In this document: one piece after another, positions 25,963 through 34,212 of the stretch
Layout of the letters: every line of letters starts with the position of its first letter
How positions within the stretch are numbered: the first letter of the stretch is position 1
Origin: Acidilobus saccharovorans 345-15
GTDB taxonomy: Archaea > Thermoproteota > Thermoprotei_A > Sulfolobales > Acidilobaceae
NCBI RefSeq assembly: GCF_000144915.1
Contig: NC_014374.1
Coordinates: forward strand, 558,001 to 622,000
Length of the DNA stretch: 64,000 nt
Reading direction: 5' to 3'
Made by a program: the position numbers and the translations under genes
Notes under the pieces: model-generated
Told to the model about the DNA's origin: nothing
The model's database searches: none
What the model saw: only the letters and a program-made list of their open reading frames with translations

Positions 25963-26409
25963 TTAAATGGACTTGACGGCCTCAAGGGCCCTGTCGGCGT
26001 GCTCCTCGGCCCTCTTCAGGTTGCTTATCACCTGCCTCACAACGCCGTCAGGGCCTATGACGAAGGTGACCCTTGAGGCCGTCATAAGCTTCAGGACGCC
26101 GAAGGTCTTTGAGACCTCCTTGGCCTTGTCGCTCGCCAGGGGGAACTTGGCCCCGTACTTCTCGGCGAACCTCTTAAGCGTGTCGACGCTGTCGACGCTG
26201 ACTCCTATCACCTCGGCCCCGAGGGCCTTGAACTGGTCGTAGAGCTCCGTGAACCTCTTCAGCTCCCTCGTGCACCCCATGGTGAAAGCCTTGGGGAAGA
26301 AGTAGAGCACAAGCTTCTTGCCTCTGAAGTCGGAGAGCTTAACCTTGCCAGCCGTGGTCTCAAGCTCCAGGTCTGGCACCTGGTCCCCAACCTGAACCAT
26401 ATAGCTCAC
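25963..26409 (-). CDS. Peroxiredoxin, Bcp/PrxQ type, single cysteine
   Basis: A 148-residue thioredoxin-fold peroxidase. The peroxidatic Cys is C46 in FFPKAFTMGCTRELKRF; the Thr three residues before it and the later Arg (ASRVTFVIG) complete the usual active site. PrxQ proteins commonly have a resolving Cys five residues after the first (CxxxxC); here that position is Lys and the protein has no other Cys, so reduction must use an external thiol. Start GTG 26409 (ATG four codons in is an alternative). It detoxifies H2O2 or organic peroxides in the cytoplasm. Divergent from acyl-CoA dehydrogenase. Confidence 0.92.
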   Translation of the reverse strand: MSYMVQVGDQVPDLELETTAGKVKLSDFRGKKLVLYFFPKAFTMGCTRELKRFTELYDQFKALGAEVIGVSVDSVDTLKRFAEKYGAKFPLASDKAKEVSKTFGVLKLMTASRVTFVIGPDGVVRQVISNLKRAEEHADRALEAVKSI

Positions 26410-26484
26410 CGAACACCTTTTCTGAAGGGAAATATTTAAGCGGAGGTACAGCTGGCGGGGTGTTAATAGGTGGAATGAGCCACA

Positions 26485-26535
26485 ACTTATTTACCTTGCT
26501 AAGTAAACAGTAGAGAGGTGCCAAGGTGTATACAA
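26485..26535 (+). promoter_or_regulatory. Promoter/operator region of acyl-CoA dehydrogenase
   Basis: ACTTATTTA (26485-26493) is TATA-like. TTTAC-N8-GTAAA (26490-26507) is an imperfect dyad, and GTGTATACAA (26526-26535) overlaps the start codon; the same ten bases occur in front of acs at 38556-38565. GAGGTG at 26515-26520 is the ribosome-binding site. Confidence 0.45.
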
Positions 26536-27689
26536 TGTCGTCCAGCGAGAGCGTCGAGCTGCTCAGGTCTAGCGTCAGGGAGTTCGCGGAGAAGGTGATA
26601 AAGCCCGTGGCCAGGGACATAGACAGGGACAACACGGTACCGCCTGAGGTGATAAAGCAGGTAGCGGACATGGGCTACTTCGCCCTGAGGGTGCCCCAGG
26701 AGTACGGGGGGCCTGGCCTCTCCACCCTTGAGTCAGTCGTGGTCGTTGAGGAGCTGGCAAAGGCTTCAGGCGCCGTAGCTATAATGGCCACCGTCTCGGG
26801 CACCATGGTGGCCTACCCGCTCGTGCACTACGCAAGCGATGAAATAAAGAGGAGGTACCTTGAGAAGCTGGCCAGGGGCTCCATAGGCGCCTTTGCCCTC
26901 AGCGAGCCCTGCTGCGGCACCGACGCGGCGGCCATAACAACGAGGGCCGAGAAGGACGGCGACGAGTACGTGATAAACGGCAGGAAGACCTGGATTACCA
27001 ACTCGCCCTACGCGGACTTCTTCCTGGTGGCCGCCAGGACCGGCACGCCAGAGCAGAGGCACAGGGGCGTCTCGCTGTTCGTCGTGGACAAGGGCTCCTG
27101 CGTGGAGGTTTCGAAGCTTGACATGATGGGGTACAGGGGGAGCGGGACCAGCGAGGTGCTGTTCAAGGACTGCAGGGTGCCCGAGGCCAACATGGTTGGT
27201 CAGCTCAACGGCGGCTTCAAGATAGTCATGGACACCCTCAACGAGGGGAGGGTGGTCACGGCGGCCACCGCCCTTGGCCTGGCGGAGGCGGCCTTCGAGG
27301 ACTCCCTGGCCTACGCCAAGCAGAGGGAGAGCATGGGCGTGCCCATAGCCGAGCACCAGATGGTCCAGTACATGCTGGCCGAGATGAAGGTAAGGGTTGA
27401 GGCCATAAAACAGCTAATCTACGAGGCGGCCCGCAGGGTTGACGCCGGCGACCCCGAGTACCCCATGTGGAGCAGCATGGCTAAGCTGGCCGCGGCAGAG
27501 TGGGGCGTCGACGTGGCCCGGATGGCCGTCCAGGTGGAGGGCGGCTTCGGCTACAGCAAGGAGAGCCTGGTCGAGAGGATCTACAGGGACGTGAAGATGG
27601 TCGAGATAGGGGACGGCACGAACGAGGCCCAGAGGCTAGTTATAGCCAGGAGCCTGCTGGGCAGGATAAGGCCTGTCAGGCAGGGCTAG
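26526..27689 (+). CDS. Acyl-CoA dehydrogenase
   Basis: A 387-residue flavoprotein of the short/medium-chain acyl-CoA dehydrogenase family. FAD and substrate motifs: FALSEPCCGTDAAAITTRAE, KTWITNSPYADFF, MMGYRGSGTSEVLF, and VEGGFGYSKESLVERIYRDV near the end. The catalytic base in this family is normally Glu in a (Y/G)EGT motif; here the motif reads IGDGTNEAQR, so D363 occupies that position (see findings). It would oxidise an acyl-CoA to the enoyl-CoA and pass electrons to ETF or another carrier. Start GTG 26526 fits the GAGGTG site five bases upstream; ATG 26535 is the alternative. Ends one base before the convergent AbrB/PhoU gene. Confidence 0.93.
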   Translation: MYTMSSSESVELLRSSVREFAEKVIKPVARDIDRDNTVPPEVIKQVADMGYFALRVPQEYGGPGLSTLESVVVVEELAKASGAVAIMATVSGTMVAYPLVHYASDEIKRRYLEKLARGSIGAFALSEPCCGTDAAAITTRAEKDGDEYVINGRKTWITNSPYADFFLVAARTGTPEQRHRGVSLFVVDKGSCVEVSKLDMMGYRGSGTSEVLFKDCRVPEANMVGQLNGGFKIVMDTLNEGRVVTAATALGLAEAAFEDSLAYAKQRESMGVPIAEHQMVQYMLAEMKVRVEAIKQLIYEAARRVDAGDPEYPMWSSMAKLAAAEWGVDVARMAVQVEGGFGYSKESLVERIYRDVKMVEIGDGTNEAQRLVIARSLLGRIRPVRQG

Positions 27690-27690
27690 C

Positions 27691-28656
27691 TCACTGGGTC
27701 GAGGGCTTCAGGTACTCCTCCCCCATCACGGCCCCGCAGAGTATGGTCATGAACACTATGGCCATGGTCTTTATGGCGTCGTCAACCTTGGCTATTATTG
27801 CGGCCTCCGCCGCGCTCTGGGAGGACTTTATGTAGGACTCTATGGAGCTTATGGTCGCCACGACGTTGAACGCCACCTCGTGGAGCCTCTTCACGCTCGG
27901 CTGGGCCACCATGGCGCTCACCAGGGGGGCCAGGTCCCTCACCTGGGACGCCAGCTGGGAGACGACCCTTGACCTCACCTCGAGCCTTGAGGCCATCTTG
28001 GCCGCGTCAAGCAGCGTGTTCCCCACGACGCCCAGGAGGGCGGTGCCAACTATCGTGCCCTGCAGGTTTCCCTCGACGCTGCCGCTGTTCATGGAGCCGA
28101 CCACGTACCTCATGATAAGGTGCTGGTACTTCGTGAGCTCGTTTGTGGCTATTGAGAACTGGTCCTCGGTGACCTGGCCCCCCTCAGCCACCTGCCTTAG
28201 GAGCTCCGCTATGTTCGAGACTGCCGAGCCCAGGCCCTTTATGGCGTGCTTGGGGTCGGCCTTTGAGTCGTCCAGGACTATCTTCATTACGGCCCTGTCC
28301 CTCTCGACCTCAAGCAGCTCAAGCCCAAGGAGCCTCATAGAGGCCTCCTTGAGGACCTGCATGGCCTCCGGGCCCATGCCCCTCAGGTCTATGGTGGCCT
28401 CGTTGACGTTGTTAACGTAGAGGCAAGTGAGTGCCCAGGAGACCAGCTGAGGCATGACGAGCTTGTAGGCCTCAAACTCGTAGGCGTTCCTGTCGCTGCC
28501 CGTGCTGGCTGGGACTATCTTAAGCCTGTCGCCCTCGTCAACTATGTAGACCACGTCGCCCGCCTTAAGGCCGTGGGCCTCTATCCACGTGTGCGGCAGC
28601 GTCACGACAAGCGACGAGGCCCCGAGCTTCTGGAGCTTCCTTGGCGTTATGTTCAA
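27691..28656 (-). CDS. AbrB-domain/PhoU-like regulatory protein
   Basis: A 321-residue protein. Residues 1-45 form a SpoVT/AbrB swapped-hairpin DNA-binding domain (RKLQKLGASSLVVTLPHTWI, then GDVVYIVDEGDRLKIVP). The remainder is all-helical with two PhoU-like three-helix repeats (ISNIAELLRQVAEGG-type heptads around 155-175; VSQLASQVRDLAPLV around 235-250). Archaeal proteins of this architecture are linked to phosphate uptake control, but no pst genes are present here. Start TTG 28656, with TATA-like GTATATAC about 18-25 bp upstream. Its promoter shares ACCTTGCTA and GTTTACTTAG words with the acyl-CoA dehydrogenase promoter. Confidence 0.85.
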   Translation of the reverse strand: MNITPRKLQKLGASSLVVTLPHTWIEAHGLKAGDVVYIVDEGDRLKIVPASTGSDRNAYEFEAYKLVMPQLVSWALTCLYVNNVNEATIDLRGMGPEAMQVLKEASMRLLGLELLEVERDRAVMKIVLDDSKADPKHAIKGLGSAVSNIAELLRQVAEGGQVTEDQFSIATNELTKYQHLIMRYVVGSMNSGSVEGNLQGTIVGTALLGVVGNTLLDAAKMASRLEVRSRVVSQLASQVRDLAPLVSAMVAQPSVKRLHEVAFNVVATISSIESYIKSSQSAAEAAIIAKVDDAIKTMAIVFMTILCGAVMGEEYLKPSTQ

Positions 28657-28796
28657 AGTATCAACCCCGTATATACTGGACCTTGCTACCTTGTCTATGC
28701 ATGTGAGAAGTTTTAACGTTTACTTAGTATTTTCACCTAAAAATTGTTTCAGCGAGAAAGAGTTTTCAAAAAAGTTATGGTAATGTTGAGCGGCCC

Positions 28797-29504
28797 TCAG
28801 GGGGCATACTTCTTAGCCTCTTCAACGTCCTCCCTCGGCGCCTCCCTGAAGGTGAACCACCAGTCGTAGCCCTTGAACTGGGTGAGCCTCAGGGACGCCT
28901 CCTCTACGCTTGCAGGCGTGGGGTTGAGCAGGTTATCCTTTATTATCTCGTTGTTCGGCCAGTTGGCTGGGGCAACGGCGCCGGTCTTGTCTATCAGCTG
29001 GAGGGTCTTCACGACCCTCAGTATCTCCTTCACATTCCTGCCGAGCTCCAGCGGGTAGTATATTATCGCCCTTATGGTGGCCTTGCTGTCAACGAAGAAG
29101 ACGGCCCTTACGGTGTTGGTAGCGCTCTGGGCGTGGAACATGCCCAGCCTCCTGGCCACGAGGCCGAGGGGGTCTGCAATTATAGGGAACGGCACCTTTA
29201 TCTTTAGGTTGCGCTCTATCCACTGCACCCACGATATGTGGCTCGGGTTGCCGTCCACCGAGAGGCCTATGAGGCCCGTGTTGAGCTTCTCGAACTCAGG
29301 GTAGTACAGCGAGAAGCTGTAGAACTCGGTCGTGCAGACCGGCGTGAAGTCGGCCGGGTGACTGAAGAGGACGAACCACTTGCCCTTGGAGGTGAAGTAG
29401 TCGGGCAGCTTCAGCCTTCCGTGCGTCGTCGCTACCTCAACCTCTGGGAACTTCTCCCCTATGAGGGGCATCCTCTCCTGGGAGATGACCTCCGAGGCCG
29501 ACAT
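28797..29504 (-). CDS. Peroxiredoxin of the Prx6/archaeal ApTPx type, single cysteine
   Basis: A 235-residue peroxiredoxin. Peroxidatic C57 is in the canonical [13 protein letters not shown] motif. The C-terminal domain ends with [20 protein letters not shown], clearly collinear with the arm of the Aeropyrum thiol peroxidase that normally bears two more Cys flanking the DWW motif; both are replaced and no other Cys exists in the protein. It should therefore work by a 1-Cys mechanism with an external reductant. Start ATG 29504. Divergent promoter region shared with the radical SAM gene at 29671. Confidence 0.95.
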   Translation of the reverse strand: MSASEVISQERMPLIGEKFPEVEVATTHGRLKLPDYFTSKGKWFVLFSHPADFTPVCTTEFYSFSLYYPEFEKLNTGLIGLSVDGNPSHISWVQWIERNLKIKVPFPIIADPLGLVARRLGMFHAQSATNTVRAVFFVDSKATIRAIIYYPLELGRNVKEILRVVKTLQLIDKTGAVAPANWPNNEIIKDNLLNPTPASVEEASLRLTQFKGYDWWFTFREAPREDVEEAKKYAP

Positions 29505-29670
29505 GGCTGGTCGCGCTTGACTGTGCAGGGCATCGCTAAAAGCCTTTCTCTATGTAGAGAATAGCTTAGTATAGCCGCAACTTTAAGGCCATCTGCCAGC
29601 GCAGCAGTAGGCGCGCAGTCATTACTAGCGCATAAAGGTCCCCGGCCCCCGGCAGGCCGGCAGGGAGCAA

Positions 29671-30690
29671 ATGCTGCTGGGCGACGCCACCAAGGGCCTC
29701 ATGACGGGGAGGCTGACGAGGGGCTGCGAGCTCTGCTACGCGGGCCTCAAGGCGGTCATCTTCATAACCGGCGTCTGCGACGAGAACTGCTTCTACTGCC
29801 CCGTCGACAGGGACAGGTTCGGCAGGAGGGTGATGTACGTGAACGACGAGAGGGCCTATGACATCAACGACATAATAAGGGAGGTGGAGAGGCAGGGAGC
29901 CACCGGGGCAAGCATAACGGGCGGGGACCCGCTCGCGGACCTGCCGCTGACGCTCTCCCTCATAAGGGCCCTGAAGGCCACCTTCGGGCCGGAGTTCCAC
30001 ATACACCTCTACACGCCCGGGAGGCACTCAACCCCAGAGGCGCTGCTGGCCCTCTGGAGGGCGGGCCTTGACGAGATAAGGTTTCACCCCGTCAGCAAGA
30101 ACTACATGAAGGGGATAGAGTACGCCGTCAGGCTCACCGGCATGAGGGTGGGGGCTGAGATGCCCATAGCCCCGGGCCTCGAGGGCTGGGTCAAGGAGGT
30201 CATAAAGTTCGTGGACTCAGTTGGGGGGCACTTCGTTAACCTTGACGAGATGGAGTTCGCCGAGCCCAACAGGGAGCCCCTCAGGCTCAGGGGCCTCAGG
30301 CCCGACGACTCGAGGGAGGCGGCGGTCAAGGGCTCCCTGAGGGCCGCCATGGAGGTGCTCTCCTGGGCTGAGAGCAACGTCAGGGTGCCGGTGCACTTCT
30401 GCCCAGTCTCCTTCAAGGACCTGGTCCAGGTGAGGAACAGGTACAGGAGGACCGCCTCAAGGGACCTGAGGTGGTACGAGGTGCCGCTGGACGACGGGAC
30501 CGTGGCCAGGGGCGAAATAGTTGGCGAGGACGGTGACGTTATAGGCTACTTCAGGCCGGGGGAGCAGGTGAGCCTGCCAAAGGGCGCCGTGGCGAGGGTC
30601 GTGGTGACCTACCCGACCCAGGCCAGGTCGCCCGTGCTCTGCGAGGCGGAGTCCGAGGACCCCGCTGAGGCCTTCAGGGAGTGCTCCTAG
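29671..30690 (+). CDS. Radical SAM protein (COG2108-like)
   Basis: A 339-residue radical SAM enzyme. The [4Fe-4S] ligands are in CDENCFYC (C-x3-C-x2-C) and the SAM-contact GGDP follows (SITGGDPLADL). Before it is a second conserved pair, RGCELCYAG, and after it VPVHFCPV, suggesting an extra metal site, as in the archaeal COG2108 group related to pyruvate-formate-lyase activating enzymes. Start ATG 29671. The C-terminal third (DDGTVARGEIVGEDGDVIGY) looks like a small beta domain. Function of the group is unknown. The next gene (DUF364) is 74 bp downstream with its own possible start signal. Confidence 0.88.
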   Translation: MLLGDATKGLMTGRLTRGCELCYAGLKAVIFITGVCDENCFYCPVDRDRFGRRVMYVNDERAYDINDIIREVERQGATGASITGGDPLADLPLTLSLIRALKATFGPEFHIHLYTPGRHSTPEALLALWRAGLDEIRFHPVSKNYMKGIEYAVRLTGMRVGAEMPIAPGLEGWVKEVIKFVDSVGGHFVNLDEMEFAEPNREPLRLRGLRPDDSREAAVKGSLRAAMEVLSWAESNVRVPVHFCPVSFKDLVQVRNRYRRTASRDLRWYEVPLDDGTVARGEIVGEDGDVIGYFRPGEQVSLPKGAVARVVVTYPTQARSPVLCEAESEDPAEAFRECS

Positions 30691-30764
30691 GCTGAGCGGG
30701 GCCTCGGCTAAGTCCTGCTGGTAGGGATTTATCCTTCACATGCCATACACTGAGGGGTGAAGCG

Positions 30765-31481
30765 TTGAACGTAGTCAAGGCCCTCGTGGAGGAGTCGCTG
30801 CCGAGGGCCAGGGGCAGGGCAATAAGGAGGGTGGCCGTGGGCAGGTACGCCTACGTGGAGCTTGACGACGGCAGGGCAGGGCTCGCCTATGTTGACTGGG
30901 ACTGGGTCAAGCCCAACAGGGACCCCTGGAGCCCCCCTAGGTCGGCCGAGGAGGCGGTTGGCCTGGCCCTCTCCTACGACCCAGTTATGGCAGCCGTGGG
31001 GGTCGCCACCATAAACGCGCTTGTAAACACCGGGGGCCAGCCGGTTGACCCCCTTGACCTGGTCAAGGTCAGCCCCGGCTCAAAGGTGGCCATAGTGGGC
31101 TACATAAGGCCCTACGTGAGGAGGCTCAGCGGGACGGCCAAGGTGTACGTCTTTGAGCTGTCCCCCTCCGAGGAGGACTTCGTGCTGCCATGGTACGCCG
31201 AGGAGGAGATGCTGCCCCAGATGGACCTTGTAATAGCCACCGGGGTGACTGTTGTCAACAAGACCATAAACAGGATAGCCGAGCTCTCCAGGGGGTCCCA
31301 GCTCATAGTTGTGGGCCCCACGACCCCTATGCTCCCCGAGGCCTTCGAGGGCCTCAGGGGCGCCCTGGGGGGCTCCACGGTGGTCGACAGGGAGCAGGCC
31401 TACTCGATGATAACCATGGGCTACGGGGCCGGGGCCCTGCTCCACTCTAAGGTCCTGAGGAAGGCAACGGTTCAGCTCTAG
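30765..31481 (+). CDS. DUF364 (putative heavy-metal chelation) protein
   Basis: A 238-residue protein with the two-part DUF364 layout: an N-terminal DUF4213-like enolase-N domain (to about residue 85, ending MAAVGVATINALVN) and a Rossmann-like C-terminal domain (KVAIVGYIRPYV, DLVIATGVTVVNKTINRI, VVGPTTPMLPEAF). The NT and GPTTP motifs are typical of the family, whose members occur with corrin, molybdopterin or siderophore genes and are thought to bind metal complexes. Start TTG 30765. It could form a unit with the preceding radical SAM gene. Activity unknown. Confidence 0.8.
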   Translation: MNVVKALVEESLPRARGRAIRRVAVGRYAYVELDDGRAGLAYVDWDWVKPNRDPWSPPRSAEEAVGLALSYDPVMAAVGVATINALVNTGGQPVDPLDLVKVSPGSKVAIVGYIRPYVRRLSGTAKVYVFELSPSEEDFVLPWYAEEEMLPQMDLVIATGVTVVNKTINRIAELSRGSQLIVVGPTTPMLPEAFEGLRGALGGSTVVDREQAYSMITMGYGAGALLHSKVLRKATVQL

Positions 31482-31500
31482 TTTCTCTATTAATAGAAAG

Positions 31501-31527
31501 GTTAAAATAATACCTCTTGTATACAAG
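31501..31527 (+). promoter_or_regulatory. Promoter with CTTGTATACAAG operator candidate
   Basis: GTTAAAATAA (31501-31510) is TATA-like; CTTGTATACAAG (31516-31527) is a perfect 12-bp palindrome placed just before the expected transcription start of the small gene at 31549. It is the longest and most symmetric copy of the element also seen at hutU and acs. Confidence 0.55.
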
Positions 31528-31548
31528 TTTAACAACTGGGGGATAGGC

Positions 31549-31821
31549 TTGAGGCTCCCCCTCGTCAACCTGAAGGAGGTCGCGGGGCCGGGGCCCTACA
31601 GGGCCAGGCTCGAGGTCACGCTATGGCCCGGCCTGGTGGAGGAGGTCAGCGTGCCGAGGCTCTCGAGGCAGCCGGACAGGGCGTACTGCAGCAGGATTGA
31701 GGGCCTCGAGGCCAGGAGCTACGTGGTGACCCTCTGCAGCTCGGGGGAGCCCTTCGCCTCCGTCTACCTCTGCCCCCCGTGGATCAGGAGCGCTTCAGGT
31801 ACCACTCGGCAAACGCCCTGA
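31549..31821 (+). CDS. Small hypothetical protein with three Cys
   Basis: A 90-residue protein not recognised. Start TTG 31549 follows a clear promoter with a palindromic element and GGGGGA ribosome-like bases. It has three spaced Cys (AYCSRIEG, TLCSSGEP, YLCPPW) and is otherwise beta-like (RARLEVTLWPGLVEEVSVPRL). The last 38 bp overlap the 3' end of the convergent rdgB. A thiol or metal-binding role is possible but nothing more can be claimed. It could be an artefact only if the promoter serves another transcript. Confidence 0.55.
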   Translation: MRLPLVNLKEVAGPGPYRARLEVTLWPGLVEEVSVPRLSRQPDRAYCSRIEGLEARSYVVTLCSSGEPFASVYLCPPWIRSASGTTRQTP

Positions 31822-32341
31822 GGGCCCTGCCCCTGTGCGACATGGAGTCCTTCTCCTCGACGCCCATCTCAGCGAAGGTCCTGCTGTGCCCCTCAGGCAC
31901 GAACAACGGGTCGTAGCCGAAGCCGCCCGAGCCCCTGGGCGACTCAGCTATGGAGCCGCAGACCTCGCCAGCGAAGGTCCTGACGCCGCCCTCATCCGCG
32001 TAAGCCAGGCCGGTCCTGAAGCAGGCCCTCCTGTTAGTGACGCCGCTGAGGAGCTTCAGGACGCCGCCGAGGCCGACCTTCTCAAGGAAGAAGCTGCTGT
32101 AGGGCCCTGGGAAGCCGTTAAGCGCGTCTATGTAAAGGCCAGAGTCGTCAACTATGAGCGGCACCCTGAACTGCTCGTAGGCGTGCCTGGCGGCCACCTC
32201 GGCTATCCTCACGACGTCCTCGTCCTGCACCTCAAGCTTCTCAGCCTTTATCTGCTGCAGCTCTATGCCGTAGGGCTTAAGTATGAGCGAGGCCTCGAGG
32301 AACTTCCTGTCGTTGTGCGTCACCATGTAGAGCCTCCTCAC
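31784..32341 (-). CDS. rdgB: XTP/dITP diphosphatase (HAM1/RdgB family)
   Basis: A 185-residue house-cleaning pyrophosphatase that removes non-canonical purine nucleoside triphosphates. Motifs: VTHNDRKF (substrate loop, usually TxNxxK; here Asn then Asp-Arg-Lys), VDDSGLYIDALNGFPGPYS, GGFGYDPLFVPEG and EKDSMSHRGRALRAF. Start GTG 32341 overlaps the bud32 stop (GTGA) and keeps the first beta strand intact; ATG 32326 would delete it. Last gene of the ribosomal-KEOPS operon, a common archaeal arrangement. Confidence 0.94.
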   Translation of the reverse strand: MRRLYMVTHNDRKFLEASLILKPYGIELQQIKAEKLEVQDEDVVRIAEVAARHAYEQFRVPLIVDDSGLYIDALNGFPGPYSSFFLEKVGLGGVLKLLSGVTNRRACFRTGLAYADEGGVRTFAGEVCGSIAESPRGSGGFGYDPLFVPEGHSRTFAEMGVEEKDSMSHRGRALRAFAEWYLKRS

Positions 32342-33018
32342 CCCTCTCCCCCCTCCTCAGCCCACACGCTCCTCCTCGAGGCGACGTACCTGCCCCTCAT
32401 CTCCACCTCCCTGGCCCTCCTGCTGACCTCCTCCGCCGCCCCCTCCCCCAGGGCCCTTGAGTAGCCCCTCATGAAGGCCTCCATGAACCTCCCCGCCGCG
32501 GAGGGGTGGGTGCTGGTGACGGCCTCCCTCAGCAGGTGCACGTCCACGGCCCTGTCCTCCAGCTCTGACGAGAAGTCGGCGAGCCCGAAGTCTATCAGGG
32601 TCACGCCGCCGTCACTCACCACCATGTTAGACGTGGTTGAGTCGCCGTGAACTATGCCGGCCGAGTGGAGAAGCCCCAGCTGGAGGCCGGCGTCCTCTGC
32701 GAGCGACTCCCAGCCAGGGGAGCCCACGAGCTCCTTGAGGGTGGGCCCCCTGACGTACTCCATCACTATGAGTCCGAGCGACGGGAAGACCGCGTAGAGC
32801 CTCGGCACCCTGACCCCCCTGGCCAGGGCCACGGAGAGCACCTTGGCCTCCTTGAGGGTCCTCTGCGCCCTGAGCCTCGAGTCCAGGGCCGGGTCCATGT
32901 AGGGCTTGCTGACCCTGAGCTTGTATATCGCCTTCATCCCCATGAAGTCCCCCAGCCTCACCTCCGACTCTGCCCCCCTCTTGAGCAGGGTCAGCGAGGA
33001 GGCCCAGGACTCTATCAT
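32338..33018 (-). CDS. bud32: Bud32/PRPK atypical kinase (KEOPS subunit)
   Basis: A 226-residue small RIO-like kinase/ATPase of the KEOPS complex, which makes N6-threonylcarbamoyladenosine (t6A) in tRNAs. Motifs: GAESEVRLGDF P-loop-like segment, Lys in AIYKLRVSKPY, IVHGDSTTSNMVV catalytic loop (HGD-x-x-x-x-N), and LIDFGLADF (DFG). The preferred start is ATG 33018, whose ATGA overlaps the kae1 stop; an in-frame upstream start at 33063 would add 15 residues inside kae1. The conserved C-terminal tail is basic. Co-encoded with Kae1, its direct partner. Confidence 0.93.
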   Translation of the reverse strand: MIESWASSLTLLKRGAESEVRLGDFMGMKAIYKLRVSKPYMDPALDSRLRAQRTLKEAKVLSVALARGVRVPRLYAVFPSLGLIVMEYVRGPTLKELVGSPGWESLAEDAGLQLGLLHSAGIVHGDSTTSNMVVSDGGVTLIDFGLADFSSELEDRAVDVHLLREAVTSTHPSAAGRFMEAFMRGYSRALGEGAAEEVSRRAREVEMRGRYVASRRSVWAEEGGEG

Positions 33019-34070
33019 AGAAGCTTCCCATACCAAGGTACCTCCACCTCGTCGAGCCTCCACCTCTGGTTTATGAACGCCCTCTCAGGCTCAACGTGCA
33101 CCCCGCTCAGGTGCGCCAGGAGGCCGGCCAGCGATATCATGGCTCCGTTGTCGCCGCTGTAGTAAGCCGGGACCCCCCTGTAGGTCCCGCCGTGGAGCCT
33201 GGCCATGGAGTCGAGCTTTGAGTTAAGCACCCTGTTGGCGGCGACTCCACCGGTGAGCACGACGTCCCTCTTGCCCGTGTGGGCCAGGCACCTCTCGGTG
33301 ACCTCGACGGCGGCTGAGAAGGCCACCTCCCTGAGTGTGTAGCACACGTCCTTCAGCTTAGCCCCCCTCCTGAGGGCCCTAAGCGCTGCAGTCAGCAGCC
33401 CCGAGTAGGAGACGTCCTGGCCCTTCACGACGTAGGGGAACCACCCTATGAACTCCCCTCCCTCGGCGCAGGCGTCAACCACGTGGTTGCCGTTGACCAC
33501 GTACGGCGGCCCCAGCTTGACCTCCCTGGCGAAGGTGTCGAGGAGGTTGCCAAGGGCCATGTCAAGGGTTTCGCCGAAGACCCTGTACCTGCCCTCAACG
33601 AACGTAGTCACTGCAGTGTTGCCGCCGGAGACGTAAAGTATCACGGGGTCCCTGAGCCCCGTGGTGTACCTCGCCACCTCCAGGTGGGCCACGGCGTGGT
33701 TCACGGGGACCAGGGGCACCTTGAGGGCCGCCGCCATTGCCCTGGCGACCGTTGCCCCGACCCTCAGCTGGGGCCCCATGCCGGGGCCCAGGGCCACCGC
33801 TATGGCGTCCAGGTCCCTCGGCGTAAGCGAGTTCACTGAGAGGGCCTCCTCAACTACCTCCGCGGCCACCTGGCTGAAGAACTGGGCCACCTCCCTGGGC
33901 AGTATGCCGCCCTGCTTAGGCACGTAGTTCCTCCTGGCGTCCTTGAGGAGCTCGGGCCCGGCCGAGGTCCACCTGGAGGCCCCGACGCCAAACGTGTGGG
34001 CGGTCGACTCTATTCCAAGTACAATTACTTCACTGTTGGACGACGAACTCCGTGTAGCCGCAGTAGCCAC
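33015..34070 (-). CDS. kae1: Kae1/TsaD, tRNA N6-threonylcarbamoyltransferase subunit
   Basis: A 351-residue ASKHA-fold protein. [12 protein letters not shown] opens the first ATP-binding lobe; metal-binding HAVAHLE (two His) and [18 protein letters not shown], and C-terminal [10 protein letters not shown] and [10 protein letters not shown] are classic Kae1 signatures. It transfers threonylcarbamoyl to A37 of ANN-decoding tRNAs. The only canonical start in frame is GTG 34070, which overlaps rps27ae by 41 bp and gives an odd Ser-rich leader of about 14 residues before the conserved core; a non-canonical start nearer residue 15 cannot be excluded. Confidence 0.95.
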   Translation of the reverse strand: MATAATRSSSSNSEVIVLGIESTAHTFGVGASRWTSAGPELLKDARRNYVPKQGGILPREVAQFFSQVAAEVVEEALSVNSLTPRDLDAIAVALGPGMGPQLRVGATVARAMAAALKVPLVPVNHAVAHLEVARYTTGLRDPVILYVSGGNTAVTTFVEGRYRVFGETLDMALGNLLDTFAREVKLGPPYVVNGNHVVDACAEGGEFIGWFPYVVKGQDVSYSGLLTAALRALRRGAKLKDVCYTLREVAFSAAVEVTERCLAHTGKRDVVLTGGVAANRVLNSKLDSMARLHGGTYRGVPAYYSGDNGAMISLAGLLAHLSGVHVEPERAFINQRWRLDEVEVPWYGKLL

Positions 34071-34212
34071 AGTGCCACCTCTCGACAGGCTTCAGGTGGT
34101 GGGCCATAAAGTTGCCGCACTTGGGGCACTTCCTGTTCTTTGCCTTTATAGTCATGTTGTTGTAGTCGACCTCGTAGAGCAGGTGCACGTAGGCCTTTAC
34201 CTGCTTCGCCAT
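34030..34212 (-). CDS. rps27ae: Ribosomal protein S27ae
   Basis: A 60-residue zinc-ribbon small-subunit protein. Four Cys ligands form the ribbon: CPKCGNF and CGYCGYTEF, with basic residues in between. The archaeal form lacks the eukaryotic ubiquitin fusion. ATG 34212 overlaps the rps24e stop (the TGA at 34214-34212 shares its A); GTG 34215 is also possible. The order rps24e-rps27ae-kae1 is conserved in many archaea, supporting the call. Confidence 0.95.
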   Translation of the reverse strand: MAKQVKAYVHLLYEVDYNNMTIKAKNRKCPKCGNFMAHHLKPVERWHCGYCGYTEFVVQQ

